A stretch of DNA of 41,378 nucleotides from positions 1 through 41,378 of the forward strand of contig JAADBR010000018.1 in NCBI GenBank assembly GCA_009995705.1, given 5' to 3'. Source of the stretch: Microcystis aeruginosa W13-11. Its GTDB lineage: Bacteria; Cyanobacteriota; Cyanobacteriia; Cyanobacteriales; Microcystaceae. Every line of letters begins with the position of its first letter. Position 1 is the first letter of the stretch. The position numbers and the translations under genes were made by a program. The notes below the pieces were generated by a model. It did no database searches, had not been told where the DNA came from, and worked only from the letters and a program-made list of their open reading frames with translations. Below are positions 34,730 through 41,378 of this stretch, piece by piece.

Positions 34730-35191
34730 TTAAGCTATTTTTGCCTCCAGGATAAACTCTTGCATTTTTTCCTCAAAGAAAGGAGCTAAATCTAGCCTTT
34801 TCCAGTCTTTAAGTAGCTCAAAAATAATCGCCTCTGATGCAAAATTTCCCGTATAGGAAATAAAAGAAAAAGGACGTTTACTGAAATTGAGCAAACAGCT
34901 TAAAATCGTGCAATGGTCTTTTACTCCAAAACCAAGAGAACAGGTTTTATCTCGATCTTTTACTCGCCAATTATCAGCATTTTTGGCATAAATATCTAGA
35001 GCAACTAAAGCGGAATCTACTTCTCTAGAATATTTAATTAAGAGCGAATACAAAACCCTAGGCTCTTGACTGACATCAGACAAAATTTCAATTATCCGAC
35101 AAGGAATACTAGAAAATTGCGCCGTCAAATTGGAGAGAGACTGACACATTTCTAGGGCTTGCAGAAATTGCGATTCGGGTGATGTGGTCAT
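34730..35191 (-). CDS. Unrecognised protein between hoxU and hoxY (second of a pair)
   Basis: 153 residues from the ATG at 35189-35191, which sits 2 nt after the stop of the upstream ORF; the frame also runs 11 codons into that gene. The sequence is not familiar. It looks soluble and mixed alpha/beta, with FLQALEMCQSLSNLTAQFSS, a middle VKDRDKTCSLGFGVKDHCTILSCLL and the end LDLAPFFEEKMQEFILEAKI. There are four cysteines without a clear metal motif, no signal peptide and no membrane helix. The very tight coupling to the 131-residue ORF upstream suggests that the two proteins work together, possibly as toxin-like protein and partner/immunity protein; that is inference. Confidence 0.6.
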   Translation of the reverse strand: MTTSPESQFLQALEMCQSLSNLTAQFSSIPCRIIEILSDVSQEPRVLYSLLIKYSREVDSALVALDIYAKNADNWRVKDRDKTCSLGFGVKDHCTILSCLLNFSKRPFSFISYTGNFASEAIIFELLKDWKRLDLAPFFEEKMQEFILEAKIA

Positions 35192-35193
35192 AA

Positions 35194-35589
35194 TTATCTT
35201 GTTTGCTGAATTGAATCGGACCAAGGATATTGTTTTTGTGCCAGTAAATGCGCTTGTTGCTGCGAAAGGCCCCGATTAATCACTAAGTCAGATTCGTAGA
35301 TTTCATGATTGAGAAACATCCGATCGAGATTATTCCCTTGAGCGCCAGCGAGTCTTCGCCAAGCTGCTACCATTAAACCTTCGGGAAAAAATTGATATCG
35401 AGACACTCCCGATCCAAAAGCGTAATCCTTGACGCGTCGGATATCGATTTCCGAGATTTCGTATTGGGCAGCAATCCCTAGGATATCTTGATTATTACCC
35501 ATAATCTGATCATAGTCCTCCCTTACCTTGGCCGTTAATTTTTGCTCGTAGATATCTAAATGCGCCCATCGATCACTATCACCCTCCAT
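35194..35589 (-). CDS. Unrecognised protein between hoxU and hoxY, toxin-domain-like (first of a pair)
   Basis: 131 residues. It is mostly helical, with DIYEQKLTAKVREDYDQIMG, IRRVKDYAFGSG, then FFPEGLMVAAWRRLAGAQGN, LDRMFLNHEIYESDLV and GLSQQQAHLLAQKQYPWSD. The pattern W-x-R-L...D...L-x-H-E-x-x-E...G...A-H...Y-x-W is reminiscent of C-terminal toxin domains of polymorphic secreted toxins, where the HE-x-x-E and AH residues recur, but no family can be named with certainty and the N-terminal delivery part is absent. It starts 8 bp after the hoxU stop and is followed after 2 nt by the next gene. In the well-known Synechocystis hox operon hoxU and hoxY are adjacent, so this pair is an insertion relative to that layout. 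Confidence 0.55.
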   Translation of the reverse strand: MEGDSDRWAHLDIYEQKLTAKVREDYDQIMGNNQDILGIAAQYEISEIDIRRVKDYAFGSGVSRYQFFPEGLMVAAWRRLAGAQGNNLDRMFLNHEIYESDLVINRGLSQQQAHLLAQKQYPWSDSIQQTR

Positions 35590-35597
35590 CGATTAGT

Positions 35598-36314
35598 TTA
35601 ACGCGTCCATTGGTGTTCAGTCCTGGCGTTAACTAAAAATTCCAACTTCGATCGATCTTCCTCTTTTTCAGAAACGGCGGAACCCTTGCGGAATATCGCT
35701 CCGGTTGGACAAGCGGCAACACATTTGCCGCAGGAAGTACAGGCAGAAACGCTGCCCCAAGGCTGATCCATTCCCGCAATAATTTTATCTTTTTCGCCGC
35801 GATAAGCCAGATCCCAAACGTGCGCCCCTTCAATTTCATCACAGACTCGCACACAACGGGTACAGAGAACACAACGATTATGATCGATACCAAAAAGATG
35901 ATGGGAAATATCCACTTCTCGCTTGGGAAAACGGTAGGGAAAACGACTATGATCCATACCCACTTCGATGGCTAAATCTTGTAATTCACAGTTACCATTA
36001 GCCACACAAACTGCACAAACGTGATTACCTTCAGCGAATAATAATTCCACTGTCATGCGGCGATATTCTTTCAGTTTTGGGGTATCGGTATGAACCACCA
36101 TTCCTTCCGCCACTTCCGTTACACAGGCGGGTAATAATTTATTAATACCTTCAATTTCGACCAAACATAAGCGACAGGCAGCTACTTCGGAAACCCCATC
36201 CAGATGACAGAGGGCGGGAATTTTTATTCCTACCTGACTAGCGGCTGCGAGAACTCGCGAACCCGCTTCGATCGCTACATCTTTACCATCAATGCTTAAA
36301 GTGATTACGGACAT
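35598..36314 (-). CDS. hoxU: Bidirectional hydrogenase diaphorase subunit HoxU
   Basis: 238 residues from MSVITLSIDGKDVAI, the family start; an AAGGAG lies about 10 nt before it, and the longer frame to 36365 is not used. An N-terminal [2Fe-2S] domain (ALCHLDGVSEVAACRLCLVEI, then LLPAC) is followed by the NADH-dehydrogenase-type segment CAVCVANGNCELQ with an upstream His, and by two 4Fe-4S motifs, CVLCTRCVRVC and CTSCGKCVAACPTG. It passes electrons between the NAD(P)H site (HoxF) and HoxY. hoxE and hoxF, which normally come first in the unit, are not here; hcp is upstream instead. Confidence 0.95.
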   Translation of the reverse strand: MSVITLSIDGKDVAIEAGSRVLAAASQVGIKIPALCHLDGVSEVAACRLCLVEIEGINKLLPACVTEVAEGMVVHTDTPKLKEYRRMTVELLFAEGNHVCAVCVANGNCELQDLAIEVGMDHSRFPYRFPKREVDISHHLFGIDHNRCVLCTRCVRVCDEIEGAHVWDLAYRGEKDKIIAGMDQPWGSVSACTSCGKCVAACPTGAIFRKGSAVSEKEEDRSKLEFLVNARTEHQWTR

Positions 36315-36399
36315 AAAAATTATTCTCCTTGAGGATAATATCCCTCTCCTTCCCATAGGCCACAATTTGTGGCCAAGGGTGGGATTTTTACAGAAAGTT

Positions 36400-38028
36400 T
36401 TAACCTAGACAAGCGGCTAAGTCTTTTGCAGGGGTGGTAATCGGCTGCAGGTGATAGGTATCGGAGAGGAATTTCAGGACGTTAGGGGAGATAAATGCCG
36501 GTAAAGTTGGTCCCAGACGGATATTTTGCATACCTAGATGCAGCAGGGTGAGCAGTACAGCGATCGCTTTTTGTTCGTACCAAGAGATAATTAGGGAGAG
36601 GGGAATCTCATTAACGCTAACGTTAAAAGCGTTAGCTAATCCTAGGGCGATTTTGATGGCACTATAGGCATCGTTACATTGTCCCACGTCCATTAGCCGG
36701 GGTAATCCTTCGATGGTACCTAATTGTTTGTCGAAAAAGCGGAATTTTCCACAGGCAAGGGTTAAAACGATGCAATCTTCGGGGACTTGTTCCACAAATT
36801 CGGTGTAGTAATTGCGATCGGGTTTTGCGCCATCGCAGCCACCAACTAGGAAAAAGTGACGGATTTTACCCTGTTTAAGGGCATCAACCACCGTATCAGC
36901 GACACTGAGGACGGCATTGTGGGCAAATCCCACCATTACCTGCCTAGGTTCGCTTATTTCAGTAAATCCGGGCAGTGACTGCGCTTTAGCAATCACGGGA
37001 CTAAAATCGATCGCACCGTCCACTGTTTCTAAGCGGTTAATATGGGCATAACCCACAGGTCCGAGGGTAAAGAGTTTACTTTCATAGTTTTCGTGGGGGG
37101 GCATGAGACAATTAGTAGTTAAAACTATTGCCCCCGGAAACTTAGCAAATTCTTTAGTTTGATTTTGCCAGGCGGTGCCATAATGACCGTAGAGATGGGG
37201 ATATTTTTCTTTTAGTTTTGGATAACCGTGAGCGGGTAATAATTCTCCGTGGGTATAGACTATTATGCCAGTATTGGCAGTTTGTGCCAGTAAAGCTGCC
37301 AATTGTTTAATATCATGGCCAGAGACTAAAATGGCTTTACCTAAACGCGGGTTTAAGGGAACATTTGTCGGTATGGGATGACCGTAGGTTTCGGTATGAC
37401 CTTGATCTAATAATTCCATGGCCCGCAGGTTTGCTGCCCCGACTTTTAGACAGATTGCCAGCCAATCATTCAGGTTTAAATCGGTGCGATCAATTGCCGC
37501 TAAAGTCTCTTGGATAACCTGATAAACCGAGTCATCCTCTTGACCTAATTCCTGAGCGTGGAAAGTATAGGAAGCAAGACCTTTAACTCCGTAGATAGCG
37601 GTTAACTTTAGGGAAAAAATATCGATGTCCTGCACTTTTTCAATTAGTTCTAAGGACACTTCTTGACCTTGGCTAACTAGGCTCTCATTAAAATTAGGCT
37701 GATAGTTGGCAAGTGCAGACCAGTCAAGGAATCCCAATTGTGCTTTTAAATTTTCTCGAATCTCTAAACAACGCTGAATATAATCGGTAAAACGTTGTTG
37801 ATCGAAGTTCACATTGGTCATGGTGGCGAAAAGCGCCTCACAGGTAAAAATATCGGCTTCGCGAGTAGATATCGCCGCTTCTTTGGCTTTTAAAACCACC
37901 GATGCTAATCCCCGCAGACAATAAACTAATAAGTCTTGAACAGCGTTGACTTCGGGACTTTTTCCACAGGCTCCCCACTGATGACAACCATTACCACTAG
38001 CGGTTTGTTCGCATTGTTCACAAAACAT
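36400..38028 (-). CDS. hcp: Hydroxylamine reductase / hybrid cluster protein
   Basis: 542 residues. The N-terminal cluster motif is MFCEQCEQTASGNGCHQWGACGK with C3, C6, C15 and C21 (CxxC-x8-C-x5-C), the class I spacing. Later blocks contain the hybrid-cluster ligands: VSGHDIKQL, VYTHGELLPAHGYP, IVLTTNCLMPPHENY, FFLVGGCDGA and LTLACGKFRFF. Hcp reduces hydroxylamine or NO and protects from nitrosative stress, mainly under anoxic conditions. It lies 85 bp upstream of hoxU in the same direction, so it may be co-transcribed with the hydrogenase genes; both would act in fermentative or dark anaerobic metabolism. Confidence 0.96.
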   Translation of the reverse strand: MFCEQCEQTASGNGCHQWGACGKSPEVNAVQDLLVYCLRGLASVVLKAKEAAISTREADIFTCEALFATMTNVNFDQQRFTDYIQRCLEIRENLKAQLGFLDWSALANYQPNFNESLVSQGQEVSLELIEKVQDIDIFSLKLTAIYGVKGLASYTFHAQELGQEDDSVYQVIQETLAAIDRTDLNLNDWLAICLKVGAANLRAMELLDQGHTETYGHPIPTNVPLNPRLGKAILVSGHDIKQLAALLAQTANTGIIVYTHGELLPAHGYPKLKEKYPHLYGHYGTAWQNQTKEFAKFPGAIVLTTNCLMPPHENYESKLFTLGPVGYAHINRLETVDGAIDFSPVIAKAQSLPGFTEISEPRQVMVGFAHNAVLSVADTVVDALKQGKIRHFFLVGGCDGAKPDRNYYTEFVEQVPEDCIVLTLACGKFRFFDKQLGTIEGLPRLMDVGQCNDAYSAIKIALGLANAFNVSVNEIPLSLIISWYEQKAIAVLLTLLHLGMQNIRLGPTLPAFISPNVLKFLSDTYHLQPITTPAKDLAACLG

Positions 38029-38344
38029 AACTTTTCTCTCTTTTTTTCAGTAGATTGACAGATTGTCGCGATTTTTTTCTACTAAGTTGAATCCCGCTTT
38101 TTTGAAAGTTATTTATTAGCCTTCACCCGGCAAGAATTATGGATTTTACGACTGGAAAGCTTGTCTTGACAGCCTCTCCTCTCTGAACTATGTTTTTATT
38201 CTCTCACTTTTTTTGCCAGTTGGGTTCTGATTTTAGATTTCCTCAAGAATTACTGATTAAACAATTATTTAGTTGTCTTAAGTAAATTAAGTATTTTTGG
38301 TGATTTTTATGATATAATGAGCGAGATTTTCGATTTTTAGCTGG
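38029..38344. other. Promoter region upstream of hcp, no gene
   Basis: AT-rich DNA that should contain the hcp promoter on the minus strand. No open frame or recognisable binding site can be supported. It ends at the sharp left border of the duplicated segment (38345). Confidence 0.5.
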
Positions 38345-38699
38345 GTGGTTGCCAGTGTCATAGCAATCGGTCTCCTGATTAGGATCGAAAGTTGTGACTT
38401 AAGAGTTATTATACCCTAACTCTGATGATAGGATTGCTTTCGACATAGATAGTTATCTCTTTTGTTATTTACTTAACTTAGCAATGATTGAAACCGCTCA
38501 TCTCCCCGAATCTGCTCAAAATCTTTATCTGTTTTTGCCAGATCCTGATATTTGACATCAAGACTGATGAACGATTTATTTTATTAGTGGTATTCCGATA
38601 TCTTTGCAGATTTTATTAGCGAGAATATCCCTAATTTCCGTATGTCTTGGAATCGCAGATCTTTTATTTAATTGGGGGTTAAACCACCAAGAATGGCTA
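38345..38699. repeat. Duplicated toxin-antitoxin segment, copy 1 (355 bp)
   Basis: From GTGGTTGCCAGTGTCAT to GAATGGCTA this matches 39978-40331 almost base for base, with scattered substitutions and small indels. It contains the first six codons of the DUF2281 gene, a relic of the TPR gene's 3' end (38479-38569) and the 3' two thirds of hicA. The copy ends exactly at the TA of a MITE. Confidence 0.92.
38576..38699 (-). pseudogene. hicA: hicA fragment (C-terminal part), cut by a MITE
   Basis: The minus-strand translation ends in SAIPRHTEIRDILANKICKD then IGIPLIK and stops at 38576-38578, as in the intact hicA at 40208. It is missing the first ~21 codons, including the start: at 38699 the sequence switches to the MITE. 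The other side of the MITE does not continue hicA but enters the end of the vapC gene, so the break is more than a simple insertion. Confidence 0.88.
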
Positions 38700-38915
38700 G
38701 GACTTGCTGAAAAAGTATGGGCGAAGCATTCGGATAGAAAATCTACGGTTTCACCGATAGGTTATTGTCCGAATGCTTCGCCCCTACAGGACGCGGGCCG
38801 ATGAAGACGCAAGGTTTTGAACGACGATTCTCTCAAAATCTTGCACCTGTGAGAGCAAAACAGAACCCTAAAACCCTTACCTCGTCTATATTTCACATTT
38901 ATTCAGCAAGCCCTA
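38698..38915. mobile_element. TA-flanked MITE, 214 bp, with a nested palindromic element
   Basis: The ends GGACTTGCTGAA (38700) and TTCAGCAAGCCC (to 38913) are inverted, with TA on both sides (38698-38699, 38914-38915). Inside, a perfect 16-bp inverted repeat GGGCGAAGCATTCGGA (38719-38734, complement at 38768-38783) forms a second, nested element of about 70 bp. The outer element is of the same family as 8681-8889. It separates the hicA fragment from vapC. Confidence 0.78.
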
Positions 38916-38916
38916 T

Positions 38917-39303
38917 CTACCAATCTATCTGAACAGGATATTTTGCTAATATTGAATCATGGCTAATCAGTCTAGCATTTTCAAGATTAGCTTGAGCAAC
39001 TAACAAGCGGTCAAATGGATCTTTATGGATGTTAGGTAAAGTATTTAAAGCTAAAACATGGCTGACTGTAATTGATAAAAGGCCAATTTGGTTAGTTTCC
39101 TGCTGAGTATTAATCATTTCTGCTAAAGGTATCTTGAGTGATAGTTTACCTAGTTGTAGTTTGATTTGCATTTCCCAAATACTTGTAATACTAAGTAATA
39201 GCGTATTACTAGGGTCTCTACACAGTTCTAAAGCTCTTTGAGAGAGTTTTTCTGGTTCGCTATCCCACCAAATAAATGTATGGGTATCTAAAAGAAATTT
39301 CAT
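38917..39303 (-). CDS. PIN-domain toxin of VapC type
   Basis: 128 residues. The PIN acidic residues are present: D6 in FLLDTHTFIWW, the Glu in ITSIWEMQIK (about residue 44), and the Asp pair in NIHKDPFDRLLVAQA, with a later acidic site in ISHDSILAKY. Such toxins are RNases that cut tRNA or rRNA. The ATG overlaps the antitoxin stop by 4 bp. The stop codon lies at the very edge of the MITE (2 bp from its TA), but the length is normal, so the gene is probably intact. Confidence 0.9.
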   Translation of the reverse strand: MKFLLDTHTFIWWDSEPEKLSQRALELCRDPSNTLLLSITSIWEMQIKLQLGKLSLKIPLAEMINTQQETNQIGLLSITVSHVLALNTLPNIHKDPFDRLLVAQANLENARLISHDSILAKYPVQIDW

Positions 39304-39563
39304 GATTCACCTGTCCAAAACTCTTCAGGAAGTGGCTCATCAAAATCTTCGCTAGTCCTAATTTTTCCAGCGTGTAGTCCTGGTTGTCGTAACTTAGGAG
39401 AAGGAGTTTCAGACGTTGTTTTTTCAGTATCTCCCCAAGGAATTAGACGAGCTACAGGCTTGTTTCCTTCGGTTATAATAATTTCAGTATCTACCTTTAT
39501 TAAGGCAAGTAGTTCTTGTAAAGTTAACTGTACTTGATTGAGATCAATAGTTTTGTTTGACAT
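39300..39563 (-). CDS. Phd/YefM-like antitoxin of the VapC pair
   Basis: 87 residues from the ATG at 39561-39563 (MSNKTIDLNQVQLTLQELLA); the longer frame to 39626 runs through the relic PIN gene upstream and is not likely. The N-terminal part (SNKTIDLNQVQLTLQELLALIKVDTEIIITEGNKPVARLIP) is a Phd-like DNA-binding and dimerisation fold; the C-terminal part, PGLHAGKIRTSEDFDEPLPE, is the toxin-binding tail common in VapB partners. It overlaps the toxin gene by 4 bp. Confidence 0.87.
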   Translation of the reverse strand: MSNKTIDLNQVQLTLQELLALIKVDTEIIITEGNKPVARLIPWGDTEKTTSETPSPKLRQPGLHAGKIRTSEDFDEPLPEEFWTGES

Positions 39564-39588
39564 GAATAATTTTCTCTCTTTATTTACT

Positions 39589-39744
39589 TCACAAAATAAA
39601 ACAGGATTCAGTGATAACTGCCTCACAAGTTAATAAAGGTTTGGCAACTTTTTCCCATTGCTGAATTGCCCAATTGTGATAATTATCACTCCGGTCGAGA
39701 ACGGCGACTAAGACCCCCGTATCTAGAATTACTCTTTTAAGCAT
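39589..39744 (-). pseudogene. Truncated PIN-domain toxin (N-terminal 51 codons)
   Basis: The ATG at 39742-39744 opens MLKRVILDTGVLVAVLDRSD then NYHNWAIQQWEKVAKPLLTC and EAVITESCFIL, the first strands of a PIN domain with the first Asp (ILDTG) and the Glu (VITES). It stops at 39589 just where the family would continue (CFLL...), and the rest, with the later acidic residues, is lost. The DNA then runs into the promoter of the Phd-like gene. It follows the DUF2281 stop by one base, as in a normal pair. Confidence 0.85.
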
Positions 39745-39745
39745 A

Positions 39746-39994
39746 TTAGACTAGATGCTTTTTTTTAAATTCCCTCTTTTTTAGGGATAAATCTCCTTTA
39801 CCACTGTCTAAACACCCCACTAAGTCTCCGGCTGATTCTAAAGCAGAAATTTCTCTTTCTTCCTCATCAATTGCTGTCTTATCTGCTTTAAGCTGCAAAA
39901 ATTCAATAAACTCTATTACTTGTTGTTGTTGTTGTGGGTTGAGGGTTTGCAGTTTTTCTAAAATGGTTTGGTGGTGAGTGGTTGCCAGTGTCAT
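39746..39994 (-). CDS. DUF2281-like antitoxin, partner of the truncated PIN toxin
   Basis: 82 residues: LEKLQTLNPQQQQQVIEFIEFLQLKAD is the DUF2281 helix pair, followed by an acidic middle, SALESAGDLVGCLDSGKGDL, and a basic tail. Such proteins are VapB-type antitoxins placed directly upstream of PIN toxins in cyanobacteria. Here its partner is truncated, so it may be a remaining antitoxin without target. The first six codons are repeated at 38345-38361 as part of the duplication. Confidence 0.85.
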   Translation of the reverse strand: MTLATTHHQTILEKLQTLNPQQQQQVIEFIEFLQLKADKTAIDEEEREISALESAGDLVGCLDSGKGDLSLKKREFKKKHLV

Positions 39995-40331
39995 AGCAAT
40001 TGTTCTCCTGATAGGATCGAAAGTTGTGACTTAAGAGTTATTATACCCTAATTCTGATGATAGGATTGCTTTCAACATAGATAGTTATCTCTTTTTTTAT
40101 TTACTTAACTTAGCAATGATTGAAACCGAACATCCTCCCGAATCTGCTCAAAACCTTTATCCGTTTTCGCCAGATCCTGATATTTGACATCAAGACTGAT
40201 GAACGATTTATTTGATTAGTGGTATTCCGAGGTCTTTGCAGATTTTATTAGCGAGAATATCCCTAATTTCCGTATGTCTTGGAATCGCAGATCTTTTATT
40301 TAATTGGGGGTTAAACCACCAAGAATGGCTA
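39978..40331. repeat. Duplicated toxin-antitoxin segment, copy 2 (354 bp)
   Basis: This is the partner of 38345-38699. It spans from the first codons of the DUF2281 gene through a TPR-gene relic (40110-40201) to the middle of intact hicA. Here the flanking genes are whole, so this copy is probably the original. Confidence 0.92.
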
Positions 40332-40396
40332 CTTCCTTCTCTGAGCATTTCACAACCTTGAGAACGAAGGTAGCGGATCAAGTGTTTGCGTTTCAT
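40208..40396 (-). CDS. hicA: HicA-type mRNA interferase toxin
   Basis: 62 residues: MKRKHLIRYLRSQGCEMLRE, GSSHSWWFNPQLNKRSAIPRHTEI and the end KICKDLGIPLIK. This is a double-stranded-RNA-binding-like fold with the catalytic His in the SHSWW block; the toxin cuts mRNA independently of ribosomes. Its ATG overlaps the hicB stop by 4 bp, the antitoxin coming first. Length is normal, so it is probably active. Confidence 0.93.
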   Translation of the reverse strand: MKRKHLIRYLRSQGCEMLREGSSHSWWFNPQLNKRSAIPRHTEIRDILANKICKDLGIPLIK

Positions 40397-40605
40397 ACAA
40401 CAATTTTCTCTTCTTGGTAGTTTCCCCTAGTAGCGGCAATTGCTTCCTGTTTATTCAATTCTAATGCTTCACTAAGAGTAATTTTTAGGCTTTCTAATAA
40501 CTGATCACGAGATGCTTCTTGACAGTTAACTCCCGGAATTTCTTCTATCCAACCAATCCACCAATCTCCGTCTGGCTGAATGATAGCTGTGTAGGTATTA
40601 GTCAT
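40393..40605 (-). CDS. hicB: HicB-type antitoxin
   Basis: 70 residues: MTNTYTAIIQPDGDWWIGWIEEIPGVNCQEASRDQL and LKITLSEALELNK. This is the short HicB form with only the RNase-H-like toxin-binding fold and no clear DNA-binding domain. It is upstream of and overlaps hicA by 4 bp. An AT-rich promoter region of about 40 bp separates it from the TPR gene on its right. Confidence 0.93.
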   Translation of the reverse strand: MTNTYTAIIQPDGDWWIGWIEEIPGVNCQEASRDQLLESLKITLSEALELNKQEAIAATRGNYQEEKIVV

Positions 40606-40641
40606 AGAATATCTCCTTAGCTAAAATACAAATATATATTA

Positions 40642-41378
40642 TTATACTCGATTTAGCAATCTCTGAAACCGCTCATCTCCCCGAATCTGCTCGAAATCTT
40701 GCTCCGTTTTCGCCATATCCTGATATTTGACATCAAGATTGATGGCGCGTTGTAAGTTTTCGATAGCTAATTCCACATTGTTTTGTAAGCCATAACAGCA
40801 AGCTTTATTGTAGTAAGCATTAGCATAATTTGAATTAATTTTAATAGCACGATCACAAGATTCTAATGCATCTTTATATCGTCCCATACAAGTTAAAACA
40901 TATCCTCGATTATCCCAAGCATCAGGGTAATCGGATTTAATTTCTAAAGCTCGATCGTAGGATGCGATCGCTTCTTCCAATCTGCCTAAATTATATAACG
41001 CATTCCCTCGGTTGTACCAAGCTTCATGGTCATCGGGTTTAATTTCTAAAGCTTGATCGTAAGATGCGATCGCTTGTTCATACCTTCCTAAGTTATCTAA
41101 CGCAATCCCTCGGTTGTTCCAAGCTTCATGGTAATCGGGTTTAATTTCTAAAGCTCGATCGTAGGATGCGATCGCTTCTTCATACCTTCCTAAGTTACCT
41201 AACGCAATCCCTCGGTTGTTCCAAGCTTCATCCTTATCGGGTTTAATTTCTAAAGCTTGATCCCAGGATGCGATCGCTTCTTCATACCTTCCTAAGTTAC
41301 CTAACGCATTCCCTCGGTTGTTCCAAGCTTCATCCTTATCGGGTTTAATTTCTAAAGCTCGATCGTAGGATGCGATCG
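40642..41378 (-). CDS. TPR-repeat protein, 5' end outside the window
   Basis: The frame is open from the right edge to a TAA at 40642, giving 245 codons. It is a chain of 34-residue TPR units (EEAIASYDRALEIKPD, then EAWNNRGNALGNLGRY), encoded by 102-bp DNA repeats that are nearly identical (unit starts near 40955, 41057, 41159, 41261 and 41363), each with a HIP1 octamer GCGATCGC in the codons for AIAS. The C-terminal part (YNKACCYGLQNNVELAIENL and the tail QDFEQIRGDERFQRLLNRV) is more divergent. An internal TTG at 40978 is not the start. TPR proteins act as protein-protein scaffolds; the partner is unknown. Confidence 0.92.
   Translation of the reverse strand, partial: IASYDRALEIKPDKDEAWNNRGNALGNLGRYEEAIASWDQALEIKPDKDEAWNNRGIALGNLGRYEEAIASYDRALEIKPDYHEAWNNRGIALDNLGRYEQAIASYDQALEIKPDDHEAWYNRGNALYNLGRLEEAIASYDRALEIKSDYPDAWDNRGYVLTCMGRYKDALESCDRAIKINSNYANAYYNKACCYGLQNNVELAIENLQRAINLDVKYQDMAKTEQDFEQIRGDERFQRLLNRV

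Overview
The window is a piece of a cyanobacterial chromosome, most likely from Microcystis or a close relative. The evidence is the frequent HIP1 octamer GCGATCGC (for example 4546-4553, and once per repeat in the TPR gene at the right edge), the bidirectional [NiFe] hydrogenase genes hoxU/hoxY with hyp maturation genes, a Ycf35 operon found in cyanobacteria and plastids, HpsJ-like and HepC-like exopolysaccharide genes, and dense small repeats, MITEs, toxin-antitoxin genes and decayed transposon genes. The genus is inferred from this style, not from a marker gene.

Layout. 1-6 kb is housekeeping: the end of a Uma2-type nuclease gene, rpsF, an FAH-family hydrolase, tpiA, a metallophosphatase, a site-2-type membrane protease with CBS domains, a zinc-ribbon/FHA protein and 6-phosphogluconolactonase. 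6.2-8.7 kb has an HpsJ-like membrane protein and a polyprenyl-phosphate sugar transferase separated by a decayed IS1-type element. 8.7-11.7 kb is repeat-rich: a TA-flanked MITE, a decayed toxin gene beside an antitoxin-like gene and a DUF2442 gene, and an IS200/IS605-type element whose tnpB is broken. 11.7-17.2 kb returns to core genes: DUF2997-ycf35-ferredoxin operon, a saccharopine-dehydrogenase-like oxidoreductase, an RluD-type pseudouridine synthase, a small membrane protein, a secreted protein, a glycosyltransferase remnant and a SufA/IscA-type protein. 17.3-21.3 kb is one large Type IIG restriction-modification gene. 21.4-26.9 kb holds DUF29, a truncated HicB-like gene, a LysR regulator divergent from a CadD-type transporter, DUF202, a TSUP (TauE/SafE) transporter and a CysA-type ATPase.

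27-38 kb is the hydrogenase region. On the minus strand, hcp, hoxU, two unrecognised ORFs and hoxY form a likely transcription unit, but no hoxH, hoxE or hoxF is present in the window. recG and a conserved hypothetical gene lie on the opposite strand between hoxY and hypE-hypA-hypB. Related MITEs in opposite orientation bracket the hyp-recG block (26997-27096 and 33880-33973), and the recG-hoxY gap is packed with short tandem repeats, so this looks like a rearranged hydrogenase locus.

38.3-41.4 kb is a toxin-antitoxin scrap heap: a VapBC-like pair, a DUF2281 antitoxin with a truncated PIN toxin, an intact HicAB pair, and a 355-bp near-identical duplication carrying half of hicA and abutting a MITE that itself contains a nested palindromic element. 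A TPR-repeat gene runs off the right edge; copies of its 3' end are found inside both duplicated segments.

Most interesting for follow-up are the unrecognised two-gene pair inside the hox unit (a possible toxin-like/partner pair), the missing hoxH, and the traces of step-by-step decay in the toxin-antitoxin islands.
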